Shown here: positions 8,243-15,325 of the stretch, one piece after another
Layout of the letters: each line of letters opens with the position of its first letter
Position numbering within the stretch: the stretch's first letter is position 1
From: Candidatus Segatella papionis
Lineage (GTDB): Bacteria > Bacteroidota > Bacteroidia > Bacteroidales > Bacteroidaceae
NCBI GenBank assembly: GCA_002297965.1
Contig: DBLF01000009.1
Coordinates: 35,644 to 59,188 of the forward strand
DNA length: 23,545 bases
Direction of reading: 5' to 3'
Made by a program: the position numbers and the translations under genes
The notes under the pieces: generated by a model
Database searches by the model: none
Told to the model about the DNA's origin: nothing
What the model saw: the letters and a program-made list of their open reading frames with translations, nothing else

Positions 8243-8343
8243 CCTAGTTTTTCTAGGCGGTAATCCTAGGTTTTCCATAAGATAATCCTAGTCTTCTTAA
8301 GATAATCCTAGTTTTCCATAAGATAGTTCTAGGTTTGGATAAA
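8241..8343. repeat. CTAG-containing ~21-bp degenerate tandem repeats
   Basis: Five degenerate units start at 8241, 8261, 8283, 8303 and 8324. The consensus is roughly TAATCCTAGTTTTCCATAAG. Six CTAG tetramers fall at 8244, 8253, 8266, 8288, 8308 and 8329. The first unit overlaps the trpB stop codon and contains the small palindrome CCTAG-TTTTT-CTAGG. No reading frame is conserved across the units. Confidence 0.75.
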
Positions 8344-8350
8344 TATAAGA

Positions 8351-8381
8351 AAAGCCAGATTGCGGTGAGCAATCTGGCTTT
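8351..8381. terminator. Bidirectional terminator between trpB and the peroxidase
   Basis: A perfect 13-bp stem, AAAGCCAGATTGC (8351-8363) with GCAATCTGGCTTT (8369-8381), around a 5-nt loop. It is followed by GTTTTTGG on the plus strand and preceded by TTTTC on the minus strand reading. It separates two convergent genes. Confidence 0.92.
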
Positions 8382-8392
8382 GTTTTTGGTAT

Positions 8393-8947
8393 TTATGCGT
8401 TGAGCCATTCCTCGATGGCTTTGGCTATTACGTCGAAACTGGTGGTTGGCTCGAAACGAGCTACAACTTGGCCTTTCTTGTTGATAAGAAACTTAGTGAA
8501 GTTCCACTTGATGTCAGGGTTGTCCTTGTAATTAGGATCTGCTTCAGAAAGCATCTTGTCGAGTACAGGATAAAGAGGATGGCTCTCATCCCAGCCAGCG
8601 AAACCTTTGCATTCTTTGAGGAACTTGAAGAGAGGAGCGGCATCGTCGCCGTTTACCTTGATCTTCTTGTATCGCTGGAATTCTGTACCGTATGTTAATT
8701 TGCAGAATTGATGAATACTTTCATCGGTACCAGGTGCCTGCTGACCAAACTGGTTGCATGGGAAGTCGAGTATCTCGAAGCCCTGCTGGTGGTATTTCTC
8801 ATAGAGCTTTTCCAATTCCTCATACTGAGGAGTGAAGCCACATTTTGTGGCGGTGTTAACGATGAGCAGTACTTCGTTAGCGTACTCTTTGAGGGAAACT
8901 TCCTTTCCCTTTCTGTCCTTAACGGAGAATTCGTAAACGGTTCTCAT
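8393..8947 (-). CDS. Glutathione peroxidase family protein, thioredoxin-type
   Basis: A 184-residue peroxidase that should reduce hydrogen peroxide or organic hydroperoxides. The catalytic tetrad is visible: peroxidatic C36 in NTATKCGFTP, Q70 in FPCNQFGQQ, and W148-N149 in WNFTKFLI. A further cysteine, C82 in HQFCKLTYGTEF, sits where thioredoxin-dependent 2-Cys GPx proteins keep the resolving cysteine. With no selenocysteine, and because Bacteroidales generally lack glutathione, thioredoxin is the likely reductant (inference). No signal peptide, so cytoplasmic. It has its own promoter box about 100 bp upstream and shares the convergent terminator with trpB. Confidence 0.93.
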   Translation of the reverse strand: MRTVYEFSVKDRKGKEVSLKEYANEVLLIVNTATKCGFTPQYEELEKLYEKYHQQGFEILDFPCNQFGQQAPGTDESIHQFCKLTYGTEFQRYKKIKVNGDDAAPLFKFLKECKGFAGWDESHPLYPVLDKMLSEADPNYKDNPDIKWNFTKFLINKKGQVVARFEPTTSFDVIAKAIEEWLNA

Positions 8948-9045
8948 TTTTTATAGTTACTTTTTATGTTTGTTCTTTTCTTTCTTTTTCTTTCTCCAAT
9001 GGCTAGGAACCTTGGCTCTATGCCTTGGATTGTATTTATTTAAGT

Positions 9046-9054
9046 GCAAAGGTA
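9046..9054 (-). promoter_or_regulatory. Peroxidase -7 box TACCTTTGC
   Basis: An exact TAnnTTTGC box on the minus strand, with transcription expected to begin near 9040, giving a ~90-nt leader. The nearest CAAA upstream (9069-9072) is closer than the usual -33 spacing. Confidence 0.6.
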
Positions 9055-9096
9055 CTACTTTTCTTTCACAAATGGTAAAGAGTTGACATAAAAATT

Positions 9097-9211
9097 CTAA
9101 AAAAGCTCCAGGAATTTCACAATCCCTGGAGCTTTTCAACTTCTTTCCTAACTCAAAGAATAAAATAGGAGAGAAGTTTACGATTAATCTATCATTTAAC
9201 TTTTCTAAGAA
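9097..9211 (-). ncRNA. Candidate ~115 nt small RNA upstream of the peroxidase
   Basis: A minus-strand box TATCTTTGC (9226 to 9218) predicts a start near 9211. The transcript would end at a 12-bp hairpin (9101-9136) followed on this strand by a run of six T's. The peroxidase has a separate promoter beyond this terminator, so the unit is self-contained. No ORF of note is inside. The hairpin could instead terminate the hybrid regulator transcript; both can be true. Confidence 0.4.
9101..9136. terminator. Hairpin terminator, stronger on the minus strand
   Basis: AAAAGCTCCAGG (9101-9112) pairs perfectly with CCTGGAGCTTTT (9125-9136) around a 12-nt loop. The minus-strand reading ends in GAGCTTTTTTAG. 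It is the first intrinsic terminator downstream of the hybrid regulator gene. Confidence 0.85.
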
Positions 9212-9217
9212 CTTGCT

Positions 9218-9226
9218 GCAAAGATA
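9218..9226 (-). promoter_or_regulatory. Minus-strand -7 box TATCTTTGC
   Basis: An exact TAnnTTTGC box with only about 80 bp to the next terminator, hence the candidate small RNA. No TTTG at the -33 distance is seen, so strength is uncertain. Confidence 0.45.
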
Positions 9227-9236
9227 CTGCTTTTTT

Positions 9237-9456
9237 CTTGAAGTTGTAACGATTCATATCTTAAAAATTCTATATTGTAGGTTAAAAAAGACTAAATGCG
9301 GCCGCTTATATATTGTTTTTACCCTTTTGTTCTCATGTAAGCTTCCTAAATTGTCGATACAACAGTATTTGGGTCTGCTTGATGGGACGTTGGGGGAAGT
9401 GTTTCGACCGCATGTCTTTGTTTTGCTACCGTTTGTCGGTTCTACGCCTACGTTTG
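9237..9456. other. Downstream spacer of the hybrid regulator, nothing recognised
   Basis: About 220 bp between the hybrid regulator stop and the small-RNA promoter. Short ORFs occur on the plus strand, but none has a promoter or recognisable sequence. A GCGGCCGC palindrome lies at 9299-9306. No terminator hairpin was found immediately after the regulator stop. Confidence 0.5.
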
Positions 9457-12400
9457 TTATTCTTTGGTTCTTTCGCGATACTCGCTAGGTACGATGCCCA
9501 TTTCCTTCTTAAATACTTTCGAGAAGTATTTAGGGTCGCTGAATCCTACTTCGAATGCAATGTTCGTGAGAGAATCGTTGGTCTGCTGAAGTAATTCGCA
9601 GGCTCTCATGATTCGGATGTGTCTAACGAAGTCGATAGGTGTCATGCCTACTGATTGCTTAATTTTGGAGTATAAGACACTTCGGCTCATGCTCATTGCG
9701 TCGGCGATGTCGTCTATCTTGAGGTCTGGGCTACTCATGTTGTCTGTCACATATTTCAGAATCTTGGCAGTCATCTTGTCATTAATTTGGCTTTCCATGA
9801 AAGCGTAATTTCTCTGTTCCTCTTTCTTCTCGTTGTCCTGCGTTTCCAACTCTCTTATTTCTGCTGTTATTTCGCTGAGAGTCTTCTTTTGCTTCGGCAT
9901 AGGTGCTAGCTGTCCGATAGCTTCTGCTCGCCCATTCTTTTCCATTAATTTAGCTATGTCAGTTTGAGCTATGCGGCGTTTCTTGAGTGCGGCGTCTATT
10001 CGTCCCATGAGGTAATTGGCAGAGAACGGCTTGGTCATATAACCATCAATACCTTGTTCGAAGCCCTTGAGTTGGTCTTCCACACTAGCCTTTGCCGAGA
10101 GGATGATGATTGGTATATGTGCGATGGTGCGATCTTGTTTGATTTCGCGTATCATCGTAATACCATCCATTACTGGCATAGTTACGTCTGTAAGGATAAA
10201 GTCTGGCATTTCTGTACGAGCTATGTACAAACCGGCTTTTCCGTTTTCTGCGAGAAGCACATTGTATGTTTTTTCCAATATGCTATAGAGATATTTACGA
10301 AGGTCGGCGTTGTCTTCTACCACCAATATGGTGAATTCCTTGCTGTCTGCCTCGTCAAGGTTTTCGTCGTTTTCATGCTCGTTCTTTTTGGCATTCTTCT
10401 GCTGCTCTTTTTCCAATTCTTCCAAGTACTTGCCCACAGTATTGTCGTCTATCTGGCCTTGTACGGTCTCTTGTATCTCCGCATCTTCTTGTTCATTGAG
10501 ACCTCCGTCGGTTACGAAGTTGGTGTTGTTGTCGAATCTCAGCATTTTGTTGATCATCTCAAGCATTTCGTGAGAGCTTTTGAGGGCGATATTCAGCAAA
10601 TCTCTGCTCTCACGAGTGATTCCATGCTCATTTTTCAATACTTGTAGCAATGGACCACCAATGAGAGTAAGTGGTGTGCGCAGTTTGTGACTGGCATCGC
10701 TGAAGAATTCGTTTTTCATCAAACTCATCTCATGGCTCATCTTGTTACGCTGATTGCGGTTGTAAGAATAGAATATGCTGGCAACAGCGATGGCGAGTAA
10801 TATCAGCATGGTGATTCTACCCCAGACGCTTTCCCAGAAAGTAGGGCGTACCTCTATAGGCAATTCTGCGATATACTTGCTCCATACACCGTGCGAATTA
10901 GTGGCTGTTACCTTTAATATATAGTCGCCATGACTGATGCGGTTGAATCCAATCGTATTGCTGCTTCCGTTGTCTATCCACTTGCCAGGAGGTGTATGTC
11001 CTTCCAGACGATAGCGGTATTTCACTTGATACTTACGGGTGTAGTCGAGCGAAGCGAAACTAATGGTCAAGTCTCGCTTGTTGGCTGGTATAACCAGTTT
11101 CTCGCTATGTAGGATAGGCAATGAAGTTCTCTCGCCCGTATAATGCAGCGAGGTGAAAATGATGCGTGCCTGATATTGACTCTTCTTCAGTGTGGCTGGG
11201 TTGAAGGTGAGTAGTCCGAATGGGGTACCCACGGATATGTCGTTGGTGGCAGGATCGTGAGTAGGACGAGCCTCTGTGAACGACATGTTGTAGTCGAAGT
11301 CGTTGGGACCGAATACATCAGTTTTCCCAGTTCTTAGGTCACATTTGTCGATGCTCGACTCTCTGATTACCCATAGGTTTCCCTGATTGTCCTCTATCAT
11401 ACTTTGTACGATGCCCTCGTTGTAGTTGATATTCTTGAAATATTGGGTCTTGAGATCATTTTGAAGCAACTTCTTGCTAATTATGTTTTCCAGAATACCA
11501 CCCAGCTCGGAAATGTATGTATTGCCGTTGCTGTGTTGCATGATGAAGTTTACGTCTTTGGCAACCAGCGATGTAGTGTCATTTTGTATATGGTTGGTAT
11601 GGAAAAATTTAATCTGCTGTGGCAATTTGAAGTTGTCACTGAAACTGATGAGTCCATCGGTTGTGCCCACAAGTATTTCACCCGTAGGTGTGCAGAATAT
11701 TCTCCTAGTCTTGTTGTAGGCGTTCTTTGGCCAAGGTAGGCCGTTGGTCTTGCTGTAGAAGGCCAATCCCGTTGGTGCTTGTGTTATGAGGGCCAAGCCT
11801 CCTCCGTATGTGGCTATCCAGTTGCGTCCATGCCGATCGGTTGCTACATCGAAGATGACATCGTTTGGCAGGGATGCCTTGTTGGCTGGTTCGTGCTTGT
11901 AGTGGCTTACTCCTTCATTGGAACGAATGTAAAGACCGTCTCCCTTGGTTCCTATCCATATTCTCCCCTGTGTATCATAGAAGAGCGAATAGATGGGAAC
12001 TTGGCAGAAAGGCACTTGTTGTGGAACTACCTGTCCGCTCGGTGATAGGTAGCCTACATTCTGATACAGGTTGTTGATTACTTGTATCACGCCGTTGCTG
12101 TAGCCGCACCAGCGATAGCCTTCCGGACTATTGCAGATGGCACGAACCTCAGCCTCTCCATTGTCTAGCTTATTGAGATGATAGCTATGGCTCTTGAATA
12201 CTACTTGTGTTAAGTCGTGGATACCTGTAACCCACAAGATTCCCTGGTCTGAGAGAAAATGTCTGCCGATGTTAGGCACACGATAGTTGCCTGATGAGTT
12301 ACTTCTCAACAGGTAAGGTATGAGTTTTCCCGCTTTGCGGTCGAAATAGCTGAATGTGCCCCCGTTGGGTACAATCCAGAGGGTGTGGTTTTCGTCTTGC

Positions 12401-13449
12401 GTGATGAAAAAACTACTGGATGTGGTGCGATCCAATGGATTCTCTTGGTCGGCGAAGAGCCATTGCTTGGCACCCGTTTTCGGATTGACCAATGTTACTC
12501 CCATACCGTCAGTGAATACCCATACCATGCCAAAGTAGTCGGTATATATATTTTTTACCTCGGCGAGTGGCTGTCCAGGACTTTGTACGTTTACAATTTC
12601 TGTTTTGAAGGTACGAGGGTTGTAGATGATCATACCCAAATTTGTGGCAATCAAAAGCTGGTAGCCTGTGTTCTTAAGTTGGTTGATACGAGTTACTCCA
12701 GCAGGTAATGGGATGATGCTCAGTCTGTTGGTCTCGTCATACACAGCGAGTTTCCCGTCTTTGGTGGCTAGGAAGATGTTGTCGCCCACCTCTCTAATCC
12801 ACTTGAATGGGATAGGGGTACTAAAATGGTGATTGTAAATGGTGGCTCCTTTGTCGGTGAGAATCCATTCGCGATTTTTCTTGTCAGCCCAGATAAACCA
12901 GATATGTCCACTTCTGAGTCCTTGTTGACCTACCTTGATGATTTCTGGTTTCTTACCGCCTTCGCCAGGTATTCCTGAGGTGCGTATCAGGTAGTTGCCT
13001 TTGCTGGTGGTAATCCACGTGTTTCCTCTCTCTATAGGGTATATTTTATCGACTCTTAAGTCGATATTGAATGTTTTGTTCATTTTGTCGCCCACTTGTA
13101 TAAATTGGCACAATTGAGTGTCATACACATAGAGCTGGTCGTCGGATGTCACACACCAAATGTTGTTTAGCGAGGTGGGATAGATCGCCTTGAATCGGTT
13201 TGTTGCGAGAATATCCACGTTGTCTGGGTCGTCGCGAAAGGTATGGAATGTATAGCCATCATAGTAGGATATACCGTTCCAAGTACTAAACCACATCAGT
13301 CGGTCGGGTGCTTGCTTGAGGTCTGAAATGGTATTGGCGGCAAGTCCGTCAGTAATGGAGAATTTACGCACGTCGCAATATGGCGTAGCCATAGCCTGTA
13401 GGGTGGTTACGACGGCGATGAGTAATATGTAGATATATCTCTTTATCAT
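9457..13449 (-). CDS. Hybrid two-component-type regulator lacking the kinase ATPase domain
   Basis: A 1330-residue HTCS-architecture membrane regulator. In order: signal peptide 1-21; periplasmic Reg_prop beta-propeller repeats about 25-755 (e.g. GRIWIGTKGDGLYI near 495); Y_Y_Y domain about 785-868; one TM helix 879-896; HisKA-like region with H921 in SDASHKLRTP; an acidic low-complexity linker about 973-1038; receiver domain about 1040-1155 with E1045-D1046, phosphoacceptor D1088 and K1140; AraC/XylS helix-turn-helix pair about 1235-1327. The HATPase_c domain normally found between HisKA and receiver is missing: no N box or G boxes, and only ~70 residues where ~180 are usual. The HisKA H box also has Lys after His instead of Glu. 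It probably cannot autophosphorylate. No SusC/SusD genes are adjacent; a lipoprotein gene is divergent. Confidence 0.93.
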   Translation of the reverse strand: MIKRYIYILLIAVVTTLQAMATPYCDVRKFSITDGLAANTISDLKQAPDRLMWFSTWNGISYYDGYTFHTFRDDPDNVDILATNRFKAIYPTSLNNIWCVTSDDQLYVYDTQLCQFIQVGDKMNKTFNIDLRVDKIYPIERGNTWITTSKGNYLIRTSGIPGEGGKKPEIIKVGQQGLRSGHIWFIWADKKNREWILTDKGATIYNHHFSTPIPFKWIREVGDNIFLATKDGKLAVYDETNRLSIIPLPAGVTRINQLKNTGYQLLIATNLGMIIYNPRTFKTEIVNVQSPGQPLAEVKNIYTDYFGMVWVFTDGMGVTLVNPKTGAKQWLFADQENPLDRTTSSSFFITQDENHTLWIVPNGGTFSYFDRKAGKLIPYLLRSNSSGNYRVPNIGRHFLSDQGILWVTGIHDLTQVVFKSHSYHLNKLDNGEAEVRAICNSPEGYRWCGYSNGVIQVINNLYQNVGYLSPSGQVVPQQVPFCQVPIYSLFYDTQGRIWIGTKGDGLYIRSNEGVSHYKHEPANKASLPNDVIFDVATDRHGRNWIATYGGGLALITQAPTGLAFYSKTNGLPWPKNAYNKTRRIFCTPTGEILVGTTDGLISFSDNFKLPQQIKFFHTNHIQNDTTSLVAKDVNFIMQHSNGNTYISELGGILENIISKKLLQNDLKTQYFKNINYNEGIVQSMIEDNQGNLWVIRESSIDKCDLRTGKTDVFGPNDFDYNMSFTEARPTHDPATNDISVGTPFGLLTFNPATLKKSQYQARIIFTSLHYTGERTSLPILHSEKLVIPANKRDLTISFASLDYTRKYQVKYRYRLEGHTPPGKWIDNGSSNTIGFNRISHGDYILKVTATNSHGVWSKYIAELPIEVRPTFWESVWGRITMLILLAIAVASIFYSYNRNQRNKMSHEMSLMKNEFFSDASHKLRTPLTLIGGPLLQVLKNEHGITRESRDLLNIALKSSHEMLEMINKMLRFDNNTNFVTDGGLNEQEDAEIQETVQGQIDDNTVGKYLEELEKEQQKNAKKNEHENDENLDEADSKEFTILVVEDNADLRKYLYSILEKTYNVLLAENGKAGLYIARTEMPDFILTDVTMPVMDGITMIREIKQDRTIAHIPIIILSAKASVEDQLKGFEQGIDGYMTKPFSANYLMGRIDAALKKRRIAQTDIAKLMEKNGRAEAIGQLAPMPKQKKTLSEITAEIRELETQDNEKKEEQRNYAFMESQINDKMTAKILKYVTDNMSSPDLKIDDIADAMSMSRSVLYSKIKQSVGMTPIDFVRHIRIMRACELLQQTNDSLTNIAFEVGFSDPKYFSKVFKKEMGIVPSEYRERTKE

Positions 13450-13533
13450 ATATAAAGCTCTAGTTTAATATATTAGTAAAGGTGGTGCAAGCGCAAAAGC
13501 TATCAAGTTTGCTTCGGTTGCAGCCTATTCCCT

Positions 13534-13566
13534 GCAAAGGTAGTGTATTTTTTTGAGAATAACAAA
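13534..13566 (-). promoter_or_regulatory. Hybrid regulator promoter
   Basis: Reading leftward: TTTG (complement of CAAA at 13563-13566), a 20-bp spacer, then TACCTTTGC (13542 to 13534). This is a complete match to the Bacteroidetes sigma factor consensus, 85 bp before the start codon. Confidence 0.8.
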
Positions 13567-13627
13567 GGTTTTTAGGGAAAAACTGTTGTAAAATAGGGAA
13601 ATTCCCCTAAAATATTCCACTTTTCCC

Positions 13628-13659
13628 TTTGTCGGGTGTAATATTTGTCATATCTTTGC
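13628..13659 (+). promoter_or_regulatory. Lipoprotein gene promoter
   Basis: TTTG at 13628-13631, a 19-bp spacer, then TATCTTTGC at 13651-13659: a complete Bacteroidetes promoter 97 bp upstream of the lipoprotein start. It is back to back with the hybrid regulator promoter, the two -33 elements being about 61 bp apart. That gap (13567-13627) is AT-rich and is the natural place for a regulator site. Confidence 0.82.
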
Positions 13660-13755
13660 ATCGTAATCAAAACAAAGTGGACATGTGTGAATTTACGGCA
13701 TTGCTCCACCAGTTGTGAATATATTGGAATATTAATAAATTAAAAGTCTTACGAT

Positions 13756-14505
13756 ATGAAAAAGATGAAGTCTTTGTGGATGCTGATGGCGATAGTTGCC
13801 GCATCCTTTACTTTTACGAGTTGCGATGATGACGATCCTTGGTATGATGATCCTTGGGATGATCCTTATGGATGGTACGACGATTACAATCATGGCAATT
13901 GGGGGTGGAAAGACAATAGTTGGAACCAAGGTTCTCAAGGATCACAGAATGATCAGTTGGTCTCGGAGGCTCAAACTTTGGTGGGCTTGTGGTCTGGTCC
14001 AGTGAAGTACTCTTACATACAGGATGATGGTAACTCGAGAGCTACCGATGAATTCTATGCCGAGATGCAATTCTATCAATTTGGATATAAGCAGGATGCG
14101 TTGAGTGGAAATGGTGTAGAGACTGACTATGTGTATGATGATGATGGTAAGGTGACAGACCAACAAATCTTGAAGTTCACTTGGTATATAGATAACAATG
14201 GCGACATCTATCTGAAATATACCGATAGTGGTGCCACCTTCGTGATGGATGCTGGAGCAAGCCAGTATGGTTTCCATTTAGGACAAGAGGATGGTAAGGA
14301 TTATGACACATTCTATGGTTATATGATAGGTACTGGCAAAGTGAAAGGCGATGTGATTTATTTCGACTTGAGCGCTAGTTCTATTACTCAAAATGCTAAG
14401 AGTGTGAGTCGCTCGATAGATAGTCATTCAAAGGCATCATTTGGTAGCGGTGCTTTGCTGAAGCCTATAGTTGGCACTGTAAAACAATTGAATACAAGGA
14501 GATAG
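13756..14505 (+). CDS. Probable surface-exposed lipoprotein, unknown function
   Basis: A 249-residue lipoprotein. The N-terminus is a type II signal peptide ending in FTFTSC with lipidated Cys23. The next four residues are Asp (CDDDD), which resembles the lipoprotein export signal that sends lipoproteins to the outer face of the outer membrane in Bacteroidetes. Residues about 27-58 are extremely rich in Asp, Trp, Tyr and Gly (DPWYDDPWDDPYGWYDDY), then a Ser/Gln/Gly linker. The remainder (about 75-235) starts LVGLWSG and alternates hydrophobic and polar residues as in a beta-barrel, loosely like lipocalin-type Bacteroidetes domains; I cannot assign a family firmly. It is divergent from the kinase-less hybrid regulator, a possible regulatory partner. 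Confidence 0.8.
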   Translation: MKKMKSLWMLMAIVAASFTFTSCDDDDPWYDDPWDDPYGWYDDYNHGNWGWKDNSWNQGSQGSQNDQLVSEAQTLVGLWSGPVKYSYIQDDGNSRATDEFYAEMQFYQFGYKQDALSGNGVETDYVYDDDGKVTDQQILKFTWYIDNNGDIYLKYTDSGATFVMDAGASQYGFHLGQEDGKDYDTFYGYMIGTGKVKGDVIYFDLSASSITQNAKSVSRSIDSHSKASFGSGALLKPIVGTVKQLNTRR

Positions 14506-14565
14506 TTCCTTGTATTCTCCCTTTTATACCAAGTTGTCGCGAACAATAAAAGGTAGAATAAATAG

Positions 14566-14613
14566 AAAAAGTGCATTCTAGCGTATATGCAACTACGCTG
14601 GAATGCACTTTTT
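14566..14613. terminator. Bidirectional terminator between lipoprotein and L31 genes
   Basis: A long stem: AAAAAGTGCATTC (14566-14578) pairs with GAATGCAC plus TTTTT (14601-14613), continued by AGCGTA (14580-14585) with TACGCT (14594-14599). T runs are available in both directions for the two convergent genes. Confidence 0.92.
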
Positions 14614-14649
14614 ATTTCGTTATAATATATCCTTATTTAAAAAGGTATA

Positions 14650-14901
14650 TTACTTCTTCAACTTACCATAACGGTTCATGAAGCGGTCAACGCGACCTGC
14701 TGTATCAACAAGCTTGCTCTTACCTGTATAGAATGGGTGAGAGGTGCTAGAGATTTCAATCTTAACAACTGGGTAAGTCTCGCCTTCAAACTCAACGGTG
14801 TCGTTAGTCTTGCAAGTTGACTTTGAGAGGAACATATCGCCATTAGACATATCCTTAAATACTACTGGGCGATAGTTTTCTGGGTGAATACCTTTTTTCA
14901 T
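14650..14901 (-). CDS. rpmE2: 50S ribosomal protein L31, type B
   Basis: An 83-residue L31, part of the large subunit at the inter-subunit bridge. It opens MKKGIHPENYRPVVFKD and ends with the basic FMNRYGKLKK. Only one cysteine (C30) is present, so the zinc-binding CxxC of type A L31 is missing; this is the zinc-independent C-minus type B form. Length is normal. It stands alone on the minus strand with a full promoter and a ~120-nt leader that can fold, which allows autoregulation, but that is inference. Confidence 0.95.
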   Translation of the reverse strand: MKKGIHPENYRPVVFKDMSNGDMFLSKSTCKTNDTVEFEGETYPVVKIEISSTSHPFYTGKSKLVDTAGRVDRFMNRYGKLKK

Positions 14902-15020
14902 TTTCTTTTATTTATTATTAAATGGTTTAAAAAATAGACGTCATGGGGATGTTTCGGATATTAATCTTGGCATCATTCGTGTCCCTCTTCGGGGCATGCC
15001 CATTATAGCCTTTGTCTTAT
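14902..15020 (-). promoter_or_regulatory. L31 5' leader with GC-rich hairpin
   Basis: The ~120-nt leader expected from the promoter below carries the palindrome GGGCATGCCC (14992-15001) and an overlapping CCC-loop-GGG hairpin (14983-14994), both GC-rich islands in AT-rich DNA. The two structures are mutually exclusive at the shared GGGG. Ribosomal-protein leaders of this kind often bind the product. Confidence 0.35.
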
Positions 15021-15026
15021 CGGGGT

Positions 15027-15059
15027 GCAAAATTACTATATTTTCTTGAAACCGCCAAA
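15027..15059 (-). promoter_or_regulatory. L31 promoter
   Basis: Reading leftward: TTTG (complement of CAAA 15056-15059), a 20-bp spacer, TAATTTTGC (15035 to 15027). Complete match to the consensus. Confidence 0.8.
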
Positions 15060-15249
15060 TATTTCGCCTTCTTTTTAAGAAATATTTGAAAATTAATGGG
15101 TTATCTTTCTGAGAGAAGCTTCTTTACAAACAATCGATAGGTTGTCTCTTGCAATCTACAAACAGTCTTTTACTTTTCTCTATCTGTTAAAAAAACAGTG
15201 AAAAATCAGTTTTTCTTCTTTTTTATGGTGTTATTTGAGATAATAATGG

Positions 15250-15258
15250 TATCTTTGC
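15250..15258 (+). promoter_or_regulatory. Promoter -7 box for the nuclease-UDG-udk operon
   Basis: TATCTTTGC matches TAnnTTTGC, 65 bp before the nuclease start. The nearest TTTG upstream (15234-15237) is too close to be a normal -33 element. The DNA from about 15060 to 15249 is AT-rich and I see nothing else in it. Confidence 0.6.
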
Positions 15259-15290
15259 ATAAATTTTATGGAATAAGACTATTAATAAAA

Positions 15291-15325
15291 TAATGTATAG
15301 AATTTAATCAATTAATGTATAGAAT
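15291..15325. repeat. 13-bp direct repeat duplicating the nuclease start context
   Basis: TAATGTATAGAAT occurs at 15291-15303 and 15313-15325. Each copy has an ATG. The first opens a four-codon ORF (MYRI, stop); the second opens MYRMKK, in frame with the nuclease. Confidence 0.6.

Noticed and set aside
9213..9594. Overlapping plus-strand ORFs of about 90 codons near the end of the hybrid regulator
   Set aside because: No promoter, low-quality composition, and partial overlap with the AraC domain coding sequence on the other strand.
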